In this document: positions 50,195 through 60,613 of the stretch, piece after piece
How positions within the stretch are numbered: the first letter of the stretch is position 1
How the letters are laid out: the number at the start of each line of letters is the position of its first letter
Source: Balneolaceae bacterium
GTDB taxonomy: Bacteria > Bacteroidota > Rhodothermia > Balneolales > Balneolaceae
Assembly (NCBI GenBank): GCA_007693745.1
Contig: REDA01000044.1
Coordinates: 1-64,000 of the forward strand
Direction of reading: 5' to 3'
Length of the DNA: 64,000 bases
The notes under the pieces: model-generated
The model's database searches: none
What the model was told of the DNA's origin: nothing
What the model saw: only the letters and a program-made list of their open reading frames with translations
Position numbers and translations under genes: made by a program

Positions 50195-53100
50195 ATGAAA
50201 GACAAACGCAACTATTTGTCAGTCATCCTTTTATCAGGATTACTATTTTCACTTTCCTCGATAACGGCGATTGCACAGACAATAACAGGCAGTGTAACGG
50301 ACGCAGGTACGGGTGAACCCCTTCCTTCTGTATCCGTTATGATTGAGGGGACTCTCACAGGTACAATTACCAATCTGAACGGCGAGTATGAAATTACAGT
50401 CCGCTCAGGAGAGGATGTTCTTGTATTCAGCTCAATCGGTTTTGAAACAACCCGAATTCGTGTTGGGGATCAGACCCGTATTGATGTCAGCCTGAATGAA
50501 GATACGGTAATCCTGGACGAGCTTATTGTTACAGGTTACACAATTCAAAGACGGGCCGATGTTACCACAGCAATATCATCAGTACCAAATGTACAGCAAC
50601 AACTCAACCGGCCGATCACCAATGTTGCGGATATTCTTCAGGGTGCCGTACCGGGGGTCACTGTCATACGTGAGGGTGGTGATCCTACACGTGAATCAAA
50701 TGTCATTATCCGGGGTCAGGGTACTCTCGGCTTTACAGCTCCGCTGTGGGTTGTTGATGGTGTACCGTATGATGGACCCCGCCCAAATCCCCGTGATATT
50801 GAGAGTATAGAGATCCTGAAAGATGCTGCGGCAGCGGCTATATACGGAGCCAGGGCTTCAAGTGGTGTGATATTGGTAACAACCCGAAGAGGCGAATCAG
50901 CTACACCCCGTGTTGAAATCGACTATATGAGAGGGTATGCCCAGGCCGTGAACCTGCCCTCAGCACTCACCGCTCCGGAGTATCAGGCAGCCCAGACCAA
51001 TGCCCACCTCCATGCAGGAGACCCTCCACCTGCCGGACACAATCCGCTTCTGAATCCCTGGGGTGCGGTTCAGCGGACCGACTGGATGAACGAGATTTTC
51101 AGAACAGCTCCTTACGACAATCTGAATGCACGTGTGAGCGGACAATACAGTAACCTGAATTATATGACCTCTTTCGGATATCAGGGAGAAGAGGGTATTC
51201 TGAGGAATACTTATAACCAGAGGCTTAGCTGGAGATTAAAAACCGATTTTGATGTAAACCAGTGGCTGCGATTCGGGCAGAATTTCTATCTGAACTACGG
51301 GAATTTCAGAGGCACCAATACAACCAGCGATTTTAGTGGTGTGGTTACCGCTGCAATTTTTATGAATCCGGCTGCACCGGTCTACGATCCGGTCACAACC
51401 TTCCATGGAAGTGTCCCTTTTGAATTATCTCAATTTGCCGGAGCCTACGGGGATGTGTACAATCCGGTGGCTCTTCTGGAGCGCGATGAAGGGCAAAGGG
51501 AAAATTTCACACTCACCGGAAATGTATATGGTCAGGCCAATATTATGGATAACCTCCGGTTCAAAACCACATTCAGCCTTCTCAGACGCACCAACTCTGA
51601 AAAACGTTTCGATCCGATCCGTTTGGAAATCGGCCGAAGCACACCTGAGAATGTTCTAACCCACTACGAAGGAAAACAATTTAACTGGCTATGGGATCAG
51701 CAGCTTGACTATCTGCAAAATTTCGGACGCCATAACGTATCGCTTACAGCTGTCTATTCAGCCGATTACCGCTCATTTGAAGATTTCTCGGTGAACTTCC
51801 GTGGATTCGATAATGAAGCAGACTTCTTCCGCTATATCAACAACGCCGGGGATACGAGCCGGCCGGGTAGTGCAGGCGCATGGGAGGACATCATGCTCTC
51901 CATGGTTGCAATCGGTAACTACAGTTTTGATGACCGCTATTTTGTGGGCGCCTCCATTCGCCGGGACGTCTCATCCAGGCTTCCGGAAGGAAATCGAAGC
52001 GATATTTTTCCATCGCTTTCCGGGGCATGGAAAATATCCTCCGAACGCTTTTTTGATGTTGAGTCCATCAACATGCTGAAACTGAGGGCCTCCTGGGGTG
52101 AAATCGGAAACATCAACTCTGTAAGCCGTACCGCATTTGCGAATCCGCTGTCAAGCTCATTATCCCATCTTGGAGACCCCCCGGTCAGGCCACTATCTTT
52201 TTTCGCCAATACAGTGGCGAATCCGAATTTAAAATGGGAGAGGACCGAAACCTATAATGCAGGGATTGACCTGCATATGTATCGCGACCGACTCATTTTT
52301 ACTGCTGAGTATTATGAGAAATTTACGCGGGGTGTAATTTTGAGAAATGCACCAAACACACATCAGGGTATGGGATCCGGTCCGCTGATTAATGCAGGAG
52401 ATGTTTCCAACAAGGGAATTGAATTTTCGGCCACATACCGCGGACAAATCAGGCAGTTTGCCTACAGTATTGGCGGTAACTTCTCCAAGAACAACAATGA
52501 GCTGCTCACCTTCGGTGATTATGACGCGGATGTGATTCGTCATGGGGATGCCGTGAGAGGTGTGCTGTTTCCTTTCCAGAGTGAACCCGGCCAGCCACTC
52601 AGGTCGTTCTTCCTGATTCCCTCGAACGGAATATTCCAGTCGCAGGCTGAAATAGATAATTACACTGGTTCGAATGGCACTCCGATTCAACCCAATGCCC
52701 GGCCCGGAGACCTCCGGTTCGTAGATGTGAATGGAGATGGCAGAATTACAAGTGCAGATAAAATCTATATGGGTAACGCCATCCCTGATATAACCTACGG
52801 ATTTAATATCAATCTGAATTACAGGGATTTTGATTTCAGTACGTTCCTTCAGGGTGTAGCCGGTAACAAGAACTTCTTCGGTTACAAGTACAACGCCTAT
52901 CAGGCCGCTATACAGCCCTACAATATGGATCGCAGAGCGATGGATGCGTGGACACCTCAAAACACCAACACAAATATTCCGGTGATGTCCACTCAGGATC
53001 CAAACAACAATTACGGCACCGAATCTGACTGGTATCTCTACGATGCAAGCTATCTCAGAATCAGAAATGTAACCTTTGGATACACAGTACCACACAGCAT

Positions 53101-53269
53101 CTTGTCACGCGTGGGTTCAGGTGTAACGGCAAGGTTCTATGCAAGTGTTGACAACCTGCACACCTTTACAAGCTATCCCGGAATGGATCCGGAGATTGGA
53201 GACAGAATCGACAGTGCGTTCTATCCACAGGGCCGTACGTTTGTATTTGGCGTAAACCTCGGATTTTAA
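50195..53269 (+). CDS. SusC/RagA-family TonB-dependent outer-membrane transporter
   Basis: A 1024-residue TonB-dependent receptor. The signal peptide covers residues about 1-27 (SLSSITAIAQ). A CarboxypepD_reg-like domain follows (ITGSVTDAGTGEPLPSVSV, about 29-100), then the plug domain (LDELIVTGYTIQRRADVTTAIS, about 108-225) and the barrel, ending GRTFVFGVNLGF with a terminal Phe. It would take an oligomeric or bulky ligand across the outer membrane with the SusD partner starting 27 bases downstream. The substrate is unknown; the island context suggests phosphorylated or phosphono compounds. Confidence 0.95.
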   Translation: MKDKRNYLSVILLSGLLFSLSSITAIAQTITGSVTDAGTGEPLPSVSVMIEGTLTGTITNLNGEYEITVRSGEDVLVFSSIGFETTRIRVGDQTRIDVSLNEDTVILDELIVTGYTIQRRADVTTAISSVPNVQQQLNRPITNVADILQGAVPGVTVIREGGDPTRESNVIIRGQGTLGFTAPLWVVDGVPYDGPRPNPRDIESIEILKDAAAAAIYGARASSGVILVTTRRGESATPRVEIDYMRGYAQAVNLPSALTAPEYQAAQTNAHLHAGDPPPAGHNPLLNPWGAVQRTDWMNEIFRTAPYDNLNARVSGQYSNLNYMTSFGYQGEEGILRNTYNQRLSWRLKTDFDVNQWLRFGQNFYLNYGNFRGTNTTSDFSGVVTAAIFMNPAAPVYDPVTTFHGSVPFELSQFAGAYGDVYNPVALLERDEGQRENFTLTGNVYGQANIMDNLRFKTTFSLLRRTNSEKRFDPIRLEIGRSTPENVLTHYEGKQFNWLWDQQLDYLQNFGRHNVSLTAVYSADYRSFEDFSVNFRGFDNEADFFRYINNAGDTSRPGSAGAWEDIMLSMVAIGNYSFDDRYFVGASIRRDVSSRLPEGNRSDIFPSLSGAWKISSERFFDVESINMLKLRASWGEIGNINSVSRTAFANPLSSSLSHLGDPPVRPLSFFANTVANPNLKWERTETYNAGIDLHMYRDRLIFTAEYYEKFTRGVILRNAPNTHQGMGSGPLINAGDVSNKGIEFSATYRGQIRQFAYSIGGNFSKNNNELLTFGDYDADVIRHGDAVRGVLFPFQSEPGQPLRSFFLIPSNGIFQSQAEIDNYTGSNGTPIQPNARPGDLRFVDVNGDGRITSADKIYMGNAIPDITYGFNINLNYRDFDFSTFLQGVAGNKNFFGYKYNAYQAAIQPYNMDRRAMDAWTPQNTNTNIPVMSTQDPNNNYGTESDWYLYDASYLRIRNVTFGYTVPHSILSRVGSGVTARFYASVDNLHTFTSYPGMDPEIGDRIDSAFYPQGRTFVFGVNLGF

Positions 53270-53296
53270 ATAGAACACAAGTAATTCTAACTGAAA

Positions 53297-54886
53297 ATGA
53301 ACAGAACAATGAACAGAATTCAACGCTTTTTATTCACAGCACTTCTGAGCGGCGTCATGCTGTCATCCCTCACGGGTTGCGGGGATGATTTTGTAGTGAC
53401 CACACCGCAGGGATCTCTTACCGATGCCGCCTTCTGGCAGACGGAAGCGGATGCTATATCCGCCTCAAATGCACTCTACTGGAGGAAGTTTGATAATAAC
53501 AACATGTATGGGCGGGGGATTATGTGGTATATTAACGCCTCTGATGATATGGTGACCGGCCGTGCCGATGCCGCTTCCGCCCGCCTTCGCGATTTTATTG
53601 CGGACGGCTCTGAAAGCAGGGTTCGGGACTATTATGGCTTTGCCTATCAGAAGATTCAGTACGCGAATAATATTCTCCGGAATGTACCGGATATGGACAT
53701 CAGGGAAAGCCTGAAAAACAGGATACTCGGTGAGGCTTATTTCAGCCGCGGATACTTTCAGTTAAAACTGGCAGGTTTGTATGGTGACCACAGGGCTGGG
53801 ATTCCGATTGTAACCGAGGAGAATATGGAAGAGGATTTCTTTCCGAGAGCGACTCATGTCCGTGAAAACTACGCAGCGGCCGCCGCAGACCTGCAGAGAG
53901 CAAGCGAGCTTCTTCCCTACTTTACCTCCTACAGTTCTGAAGACCTGGGCAGAGCCCACAAAGATGCAGCCAATGCGTTTCTTGCAAAAACCTACCTCTA
54001 CTGGGGACAGTATGACGACAGCCAGTGGAGTAACGCTGTGCAGGCGGCAGACCGGGTGATCAGTTCACCCACCAACCGCGGCCTGATCAACACCGGCACT
54101 CCGGAAACCGATTTCCACAGTGTCTTCTGGATCCGAAATAACTGGTCATCCGAATATATCTACTCTATTGTGAGTGGCGTACAGACAGGCTCAATCCTTC
54201 CGGGAGTCATGCTCGAGCAGGTTGCATGGGGTATCTACAACGGATGGGGATACTTCCATCCCACACTTGATCTCTATGAGCATTTTGAAGAGGGAGACCA
54301 CCGCAAAAAAGCAACCATTCTTGAGTTCGGCGATGAGTTCATGTTCAATGGGCAGCCCAGACGATATTTTTCCAGCAATTCATGGACCGGTTTTCAGTTC
54401 AATAAATATATGGAAGGATACTGGGAAGATCATAGTATCAACGTAAACCCGAATGGAAACAAGCCGACAACCAATCTGAATATCCCTCTCATGCGTTTTG
54501 CAGAAGTAGTATTGATTAAAGCGGAAGCTCTTCTGATGCAGGGTCAGAATGCAGATACGGAAATCAACATGATCCGTGAGCGGGCCGGACTGGCTCCCAT
54601 CAGCAATGCCACTATGGACGACCTGAAAAGAGAACGTCGTTCGGAACTTGCCGGTGAATTTTCTGACCGTCACCTCGACCTTGTTCGATGGGGAGATGCT
54701 GCGGAAGCGTATGCCAGGCCGGCACTCGGACGAGCTCATTTTGATACCAACGACCCCGATTCGGGTTATGAAATCATTGAAGCCTGGAGAGCGAGGCCTA
54801 ATTTCAATCCCTCTGTTCACCATGTATGGCCAATCCCGACCCGGTATGTAGAAGCTTCCGGAATCGAACAGAATGAGGGCTGGTAA
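53297..54886 (+). CDS. SusD/RagB-family surface lipoprotein
   Basis: A 529-residue lipoprotein, the lid partner of SusC. The lipobox is LTGC near residues 25-28, after MNRTMNRIQRFLFTALLSG. Met5 is an alternative start. The SusD TPR-like regions include YFSRGYFQLKLAGLYGD (about 149-165), and the C-terminal RERRSELAGEFSDRHLDLVRWG (residues about 442-463) is the RagB/SusD end signature. It captures the substrate on the outer face. Encoded between SusC and the LamG protein, with gaps of 27 and 33 bases, in one operon. Confidence 0.95.
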   Translation: MNRTMNRIQRFLFTALLSGVMLSSLTGCGDDFVVTTPQGSLTDAAFWQTEADAISASNALYWRKFDNNNMYGRGIMWYINASDDMVTGRADAASARLRDFIADGSESRVRDYYGFAYQKIQYANNILRNVPDMDIRESLKNRILGEAYFSRGYFQLKLAGLYGDHRAGIPIVTEENMEEDFFPRATHVRENYAAAAADLQRASELLPYFTSYSSEDLGRAHKDAANAFLAKTYLYWGQYDDSQWSNAVQAADRVISSPTNRGLINTGTPETDFHSVFWIRNNWSSEYIYSIVSGVQTGSILPGVMLEQVAWGIYNGWGYFHPTLDLYEHFEEGDHRKKATILEFGDEFMFNGQPRRYFSSNSWTGFQFNKYMEGYWEDHSINVNPNGNKPTTNLNIPLMRFAEVVLIKAEALLMQGQNADTEINMIRERAGLAPISNATMDDLKRERRSELAGEFSDRHLDLVRWGDAAEAYARPALGRAHFDTNDPDSGYEIIEAWRARPNFNPSVHHVWPIPTRYVEASGIEQNEGW

Positions 54887-54919
54887 TCATTTCCCACTTA
54901 AAAAATTAAATAGACTGCT

Positions 54920-56023
54920 ATGAAAAAAATAGGATCAATAATTGCACTCTTTGTTGCTCTGGCCTGGTTCACAGGCTGCAGCGATGAATTTCAGGAGATG
55001 GATACCCGTTTAATTGACCGTGAGATTACCTTTTCCTTCCTGAATCCGCAAACCGGTGAGCTGGTAAGTGGAGTAATGGAGGGTGCTTTCCGACCGGAAA
55101 ATAACCTGCAGGTTCAAATCTCTTCAGATTATACCATTGATAAGGTGGATATTGTCAACATCAATACAAGAACCGTACTCGGCAATGTAGCGGTAGGAGG
55201 TAATCAATTCAGTTACTCTACACCGGTAGCCGAAATGGGAATTCCATTCGGACAGGCAGTCAACATCGCCTTTCATGTCTATTTTGCGGATGCCGGTGTA
55301 GATGGCTTTAACCATGCTTCCATGCGTTCGTTCACCTTCCGTGTGCAGGATGATATCCCCTCCAATGTTCATTTTGTACGCTCGGATGGTACAATGCTTG
55401 AACTATCAACCGAAATCATCAATGCGGCTCAGGTCTATGATGACCCGGTTTACGGGATAGTCACCTCCTTTAAGGGCGGGGAAAACTCCTTTATGATTGT
55501 AGAAGACAATCCTCTTCTCCGGTTTGGAGCTAACAGAGACTTTACCGTCAGCTGGTGGATGAAAAGTGATCATAACATCAGCGATCCCGCCGTGATGGGA
55601 ACACAAAACTGGGCAAGCGGCGCCAATACCGGCTGGGTGGTGGCTTGGTCACGTGGGAGATTACGTTTTGTTGCCTCCTCACGTGAGGATGGAGTACGGA
55701 ATCAAACTCCATATACCAGCGAACAGAAGTTCGACCTGAGACAAGACAACCCGCTCTGGGCAGACAATGAATTCCATCATGTAGTGCTTACTGCTGTAAG
55801 GGGCGAAGGGATGTACATCTATATCAATGGAGAAGAAGAAGGATTTGGAAGCATGGAAGCAGTGAGCCTTGACAACGAAAACCAGATACATATCAATCAG
55901 GATGGAACCGGTAACTACGGAGGTACCAATCCCGATAGAAAACTAAGGGCAGAGTATGCTCAGATCCGGTTTTACGACCGTGCCCTAACTGCAGCGGAAG
56001 TCCGCGAACTTTACAACGAATAA
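54920..56023 (+). CDS. LamG-domain surface lipoprotein
   Basis: A 367-residue lipoprotein, with signal peptide and lipobox FTGC (about 17-20). Residues about 30-130 look like an immunoglobulin-like domain (ITFSFLNPQTGELVSG). Residues about 190-365 form a LamG/concanavalin-like jelly roll, with SWWMKSDHN, HHVVLTAVRGEGMYIYINGEE and QIRFYDRALTAAEVRELYNE, the LamG_3 pattern. It sits where SusE/F-like binding proteins are found, so it probably binds the substrate at the cell surface. The operon ends in a strong terminator 13 bases after its stop. Confidence 0.85.
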   Translation: MKKIGSIIALFVALAWFTGCSDEFQEMDTRLIDREITFSFLNPQTGELVSGVMEGAFRPENNLQVQISSDYTIDKVDIVNINTRTVLGNVAVGGNQFSYSTPVAEMGIPFGQAVNIAFHVYFADAGVDGFNHASMRSFTFRVQDDIPSNVHFVRSDGTMLELSTEIINAAQVYDDPVYGIVTSFKGGENSFMIVEDNPLLRFGANRDFTVSWWMKSDHNISDPAVMGTQNWASGANTGWVVAWSRGRLRFVASSREDGVRNQTPYTSEQKFDLRQDNPLWADNEFHHVVLTAVRGEGMYIYINGEEEGFGSMEAVSLDNENQIHINQDGTGNYGGTNPDRKLRAEYAQIRFYDRALTAAEVRELYNE

Positions 56024-56036
56024 ACATATATCTGTT

Positions 56037-56069
56037 GCAGCCCTGCTTGAAAACAGGGCTGCTCTTTTG
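56037..56069 (+). terminator. Rho-independent terminator ending the SusC-SusD-LamG operon
   Basis: A perfect 9-bp stem, GCAGCCCTG at 56037-56045 and CAGGGCTGC at 56054-56062, with a loop of eight bases and a T-rich tail (TCTTTTGT). It begins 14 bases after the LamG stop and marks a boundary before the next set of genes. Confidence 0.92.
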
Positions 56070-56213
56070 TCCCGGAACTAAACCTCATCCCGCAAAAGGT
56101 TCTGCATTGGATAACCTGCGTCACACAATTCCCTGACCTGAAACGATTTCAAACATCAAAAAACTCTATTCTGTCCCTCAAACCCAAACCACCGCTCAGG
56201 CGAGGCTGAATCA

Positions 56214-57695
56214 ATGATCACAAAACCACTCCTATTGACACTTTTTTTCTGCCTTCTGATAACAGCGATGCTGATGGAAACCGCACTGGCGGATGACAGA
56301 GGAGAGATACATGTTCTTGAACTGACCGGAACGATTACTCCTTCTGAAGAAGGAACGTATATTAAAATCCCATTTACTGTCCCCTCTTCCACCGGTGCCC
56401 TCGAAATTGAGTTCGAATATGAAGGCAGAAGAATCCACTCAGAAATTGAAATTGGTCTCTTCGATCCAAACGGCTTTCGGGGAACCAGCCGTTTTTCAAA
56501 AAGCCGCTTCTATCTCAGCCGTCACCGAACCACACCCTCCTACTTCCCGGGTCCTGTTGAACCCGGCGAGTGGCATGTTTCCCTGGGATTCCCAACGATC
56601 AGACAGGAATCGGCATACAGAGTCAAAATTACAATGATTCCAAAAAGTCACCCGGTTTATACCGGACCCGACAGTGAGTCGCTGCAGGATTCTCTAAAGT
56701 GGTACAAAGGAGATTTTCATACACATACCGGCCACAGTGATGCGTTTGGATGTCACGACACACGCGGATTACGATCACCATGCCAGGTCTATCAGGTGGC
56801 TGAAGCCTCCCATCGAAACGGACTGGACTTTGTCTCAATCAATGACCACAACACTGTGAGCCACCATCAGGATATATTTACCATTCAGCCAACCTTTCCG
56901 GATCTTTTACTCATACGCGGACAGGAAGTAACCACATTTTTTGGCCATATGAATGTGATCGGCACCAGTGAACCGGTTGACTTCAGAATCGGTTATGAGA
57001 ACTACACTGTATCTGACATTCAGGCACTCTCCAGAGACCTGGGATCTCTTTTTGTGATCGCCCATCCAGGACGGGAAACCGGCCCTTCATGCACCGGTTG
57101 TGGCTGGAGTGCTGAAAATACAAACTTCGATCTTGTGGATGCTATCGAGATTGTGAATGGTACAAATGTTGAAACAGCCATAGCAGGGATCCCTTTTTGG
57201 CATGAACGCCTCAATGAAGGATACAGGATTACAGGTATTGGAGGAAGTGATGATCATGGAGCCGGCTTTGGAAGAGCGCAGCCGGGAACACCCACAACCA
57301 TGGTTTACGCGGCTTCTCTTTCTGAAAAAGATCTGATCGACAGCGTTCGCAAGGGGCGGGTATATCTCAAAACCAGAGCCCCGGAAGGGCCTGAAATTCG
57401 CTTTTACGCCACAATGGGGGATAAGAGATGGGAGATGGGAGATGAAATCAGAAGTAAAGAATTAACAGAAAAAGAAATAAAATTTTTCATAGAATACAGT
57501 CATTTTGAAGAAAATGAAGTTGAGCTAATCATAAATGGTGAACTCGTGAACCATTCTCTGATTGATCGAAACCCATCCGGGCATTTTGCAACAAAAGAGT
57601 TTTCTCACCCGGCAAATGAAACGGGCTGGATTCGGTTTAATCTGAGAGACCCTGAGGGGATCACCGTAATATCAAATCCAATCTATATCCGTTAA
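56214..57695 (+). CDS. Exported PHP-domain metallohydrolase (CehA/McbA type)
   Basis: A 493-residue secreted protein with a signal peptide (hydrophobic 5-22, cleavage near ALA-DD at 26). The N-terminal beta-domain (about 30-150) precedes the PHP catalytic domain: DFHTHTGHSD with His169 and His171, INDHNTVSHH, RGQEVTTFFGHMN, IAHPGRE and GSDDHGAG near 345. These are the metal ligands of PHP phosphoesterases. A beta-rich tail follows. CehA/McbA homologues include carbaryl and other hydrolases, but many are phosphoesterases. The 12-base gap to the next gene implies one transcript. Substrate unknown. Confidence 0.88.
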   Translation: MITKPLLLTLFFCLLITAMLMETALADDRGEIHVLELTGTITPSEEGTYIKIPFTVPSSTGALEIEFEYEGRRIHSEIEIGLFDPNGFRGTSRFSKSRFYLSRHRTTPSYFPGPVEPGEWHVSLGFPTIRQESAYRVKITMIPKSHPVYTGPDSESLQDSLKWYKGDFHTHTGHSDAFGCHDTRGLRSPCQVYQVAEASHRNGLDFVSINDHNTVSHHQDIFTIQPTFPDLLLIRGQEVTTFFGHMNVIGTSEPVDFRIGYENYTVSDIQALSRDLGSLFVIAHPGRETGPSCTGCGWSAENTNFDLVDAIEIVNGTNVETAIAGIPFWHERLNEGYRITGIGGSDDHGAGFGRAQPGTPTTMVYAASLSEKDLIDSVRKGRVYLKTRAPEGPEIRFYATMGDKRWEMGDEIRSKELTEKEIKFFIEYSHFEENEVELIINGELVNHSLIDRNPSGHFATKEFSHPANETGWIRFNLRDPEGITVISNPIYIR

Positions 57696-57706
57696 TCAAA
57701 ACCGAT

Positions 57707-59320
57707 ATGAACAATTATTCCCGGACTGTTGTTCTCATTTCTTCCATCCTTCTTCTCATTCTCAGTGGTTGCCGGATACAGGACAGCCTAAACGGGCGGA
57801 TTGCATCCCATGTCATTATTATTGGATTGGATGGTGTAGGCTCCGATGCGATGCAACTCTCACATACCCCGCATCTCAACCGGATCATATCCGAGGGCTT
57901 TATCGCACCTGAGTGCCGGGTGGTGATGCCCTCCGTAAGTTCATCCAATTTCAAGACCATGCTAACGGGTGTGGGACCATCCGAGCACGGCGTAACGTCC
58001 AACAGCTGGCAGAGAGACAACCGGCTCATTGATCCGGTCGTTACAGGGTATGAAGATCTATTTCCAAGCATCCTCAGCTGGACACGCGAACAGCTGCCGG
58101 ATGCAAACATTCATTTCTTTTATGAGTGGGGTTCGCTTGCCCGTATGTTTGAACTCTCCGCTGCAGACAGAGCCGAACATGAAAACGACGGAGAAACCAA
58201 TTTCCGAAATGCAATGAATGCCTTTTTCGAAGAACTACCCGATCTTCTTTTTCTGAATGTGGATGAGACAGATGCCTATGGTCACCGCTACAGCTGGGAA
58301 AGCGATGAGTTTATGGAACGCGTCAGCTTTTACGACGCTCTGATCGGTGAATTTGTAACCCGGCTGGAGGAGAACGGGCTGAAAGAGAGAACCCTTCTTC
58401 TGATTACTGCCGACCACGGTGGGATCAATCATGGCCACGGAGGGGAAAGTGATGAGGAGATGTACGTGCCGATTATCCTTTTCGGAGCGGGTGTACATCC
58501 CGGTAAGGTATATGACGAAACCTGCTATCTATATGATGTGGCTCCCACAGCAGCCTATGCCCTGGGAGTCACCCCGCCCACTGCAGTATTTGGCCGGCCG
58601 CTAAAAGCAGCCTTTTCAGCAGAAAGCAGCAACAGAACCTATGTGCCACTCCCGAAAATACGTCCTGCCGCGGGGTTCTATACCGATCCTGAAGTTGAGG
58701 TGACACTTCGAGCTGATCATGAAGAAGCTGTGATTCATTATACTATCGACGGAAGCCAGCCTGGAACGAACTCAGCTGTTTATCAAGAACCCTTTTCAGT
58801 TTCCGGACTTACACTCATTCGGGCGCTTACCCAGCTCGGGGGTGAAGTTAGCCGTGAGCAATCGGTTTTTATCCGGACAACCGATGAAACCTCCGGGAGG
58901 TTTGTGGAGTGGACATACATTGAGGGTGAATGGCGGCAGGTTCCCGACTTCAGCCGCTATCCCGTCGTGAAACGGGGTACAAGTTTTGAAATCTCACTGG
59001 ATGAAATACCGCACAGGGAAGATTACTTTGCGGTTGCATATACCACTCATATCGAAATCGAAACAGGGGGAACCTATACGTTTTTTACCAATTCTGACGA
59101 TGGCAGCCTTCTTTTTATCGATGGAGAACTCATTGTGGATAATGATGGCACTCACTCAACCAGAGAACGTTCAGGAACCATTGAACTGGAATCCGGAATC
59201 TATCCTCTGGAAGTTCGTTACTTCGAAAATTATATGGGCGAACATCTGGATGTATCCATTCAGGGACCCGGAATCCCGAAACAGATTCTTACAAACCGTT
59301 TCTTCCGACCCCAACCTTAA
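57707..59320 (+). CDS. Alkaline-phosphatase-superfamily phosphodiesterase with CHB_HEX and PA14 domains
   Basis: A 537-residue lipoprotein (lipobox LSGC at 19-22). The catalytic domain (about 35-305) belongs to the type I phosphodiesterase/nucleotide pyrophosphatase group: metal Asp42 in IIGLDGVGSD, nucleophile Ser78 by alignment with the NPP Thr, VDETDAYGHR, and TADHGGINHGHGGE. A chitobiase C-terminal-type domain (about 323-390, VIHYTIDGSQPG) and a PA14 domain (about 435-525, TFFTNSDDGSLLFIDGELI) follow, domains that usually bind glycans. Likely acts on phosphodiester-linked sugars or lipid head groups outside the cell. Inference only. Confidence 0.88.
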   Translation: MNNYSRTVVLISSILLLILSGCRIQDSLNGRIASHVIIIGLDGVGSDAMQLSHTPHLNRIISEGFIAPECRVVMPSVSSSNFKTMLTGVGPSEHGVTSNSWQRDNRLIDPVVTGYEDLFPSILSWTREQLPDANIHFFYEWGSLARMFELSAADRAEHENDGETNFRNAMNAFFEELPDLLFLNVDETDAYGHRYSWESDEFMERVSFYDALIGEFVTRLEENGLKERTLLLITADHGGINHGHGGESDEEMYVPIILFGAGVHPGKVYDETCYLYDVAPTAAYALGVTPPTAVFGRPLKAAFSAESSNRTYVPLPKIRPAAGFYTDPEVEVTLRADHEEAVIHYTIDGSQPGTNSAVYQEPFSVSGLTLIRALTQLGGEVSREQSVFIRTTDETSGRFVEWTYIEGEWRQVPDFSRYPVVKRGTSFEISLDEIPHREDYFAVAYTTHIEIETGGTYTFFTNSDDGSLLFIDGELIVDNDGTHSTRERSGTIELESGIYPLEVRYFENYMGEHLDVSIQGPGIPKQILTNRFFRPQP

Positions 59321-59598
59321 TTTTACGTTTTCACAATCTGCTGCCTGAACAGAGAACCATAAACAGTTTTCGAGGCATAAGGTTAACCAGTAAAAAAATT
59401 CATAATCAGCCACTATAGTGCTGATTTCAAGAATTCAAAGCGGTTACATCAACACACAATTGAGGTTACAGCGCCGGTCTGTAAGGGGCAGCATTCATAA
59501 CACAGGATACAAGCATTACATTTTTTTTTGTAGCTTACAATTCACATTGCGGCCTCTGCTGATAACAGGGTCGTGATCTCATTCCAAAACAACATATC

Positions 59599-60534
59599 AT
59601 GAACCGAAAAGAGTGGATAAAAAAAGCAGGTTTATCCGGTGCTGCACTGGCTGCCACACCTTTTACCATCATTGCATCTGACAAAAAGAAGAGAACCCTC
59701 AACCGTGCATTGCGAATCGCCCATATCACCGATCCGCACCTGCATGAGGGTGGGGATTCCGAAGCGTGGACCCGAACCTGCCTGAGAACCATACACTCTA
59801 TGGAAGACCGCCCCGATGTGATCTTCAACGGCGGGGATACGATCAATGATGCCCTGCGTCAGCCAGAAGAGTCGGTCACCGAACAGTGGTCCATCTGGAA
59901 CCGTATCAGGGAGGAAGAGATATCCATTCCGATGGTCAGCTGCATCGGCAATCATGACGTTTGGGGTCTTCCGGAAGTTAGCGGGGATCCCAGATACGCC
60001 AAAAACTGGGCCGTCCGGCAGCTGGGGCTCTCCAACCGTTACTACGATTTTGAACAGAATGGGTGGCATTTTATCGTACTCGACAGCACACACAGACAAG
60101 ATGATGGCAGCTGGTATATCGCCCGCCTGGATGAGGAGCAGTTTAGCTGGCTGGAAGCAAAACTCAATGAAATACCGTCCAACAGACCCGTATTCATCTT
60201 TTCACATATTCCAATCATGTGCGCGGCTTCCTTTTTCGACGGCGATAATGAAGAGACGGGCAACTGGGTAATCCCCGGCCAGTGGGTGCACATCGACGCC
60301 CGCCGCATCGTAGAGCTCTTCTACCGGCATAAAAATGTGAAGGTATGTATCAGCGGTCACATCCATCTGCTCGACAAGGTGGTTTATAATGATGTTACCT
60401 ATTATTGCAACGGTGCGGTTTCCGGTAACTGGTGGAAAGGAAATTACCATCAAACCCAACCCGGCTTTGCAGTCATCAATCTCTACGAGAATGGCACATT
60501 TGACCGGGAGTATCTGGCCTATGGATGGCAATAG
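59599..60534 (+). CDS. Exported calcineurin-like metallophosphoesterase
   Basis: A 311-residue protein with the metallophosphatase motifs: DPH at 45-47 (in HITDPHLHE), GGD near 76-78 (FNGGDTIND), GNHD at 117-120, and GHIH at 253-256. The N-terminal MNRKEWIKKAGLSGAALAATP resembles a Tat or Sec leader without a twin arginine. It likely cleaves phosphomonoesters or phosphodiesters in the periplasm. A 278-base gap separates it from the phosphodiesterase upstream; the GDPD follows after 79 bases. Its partner roles are inferred from position. Confidence 0.9.
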   Translation: MNRKEWIKKAGLSGAALAATPFTIIASDKKKRTLNRALRIAHITDPHLHEGGDSEAWTRTCLRTIHSMEDRPDVIFNGGDTINDALRQPEESVTEQWSIWNRIREEEISIPMVSCIGNHDVWGLPEVSGDPRYAKNWAVRQLGLSNRYYDFEQNGWHFIVLDSTHRQDDGSWYIARLDEEQFSWLEAKLNEIPSNRPVFIFSHIPIMCAASFFDGDNEETGNWVIPGQWVHIDARRIVELFYRHKNVKVCISGHIHLLDKVVYNDVTYYCNGAVSGNWWKGNYHQTQPGFAVINLYENGTFDREYLAYGWQ

Positions 60535-60613
60535 CACTCATATTATCCTTTAGTGACTCTCCATTGAATTCCCGAAGTCAATCAATCCCTTCAACGACGA
60601 ACCATCCCCGGTC

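Noticed and set aside
52229-53095. 288-codon frame on the minus strand
   Set aside because: It is antisense to the SusC barrel and has no family-like motifs.
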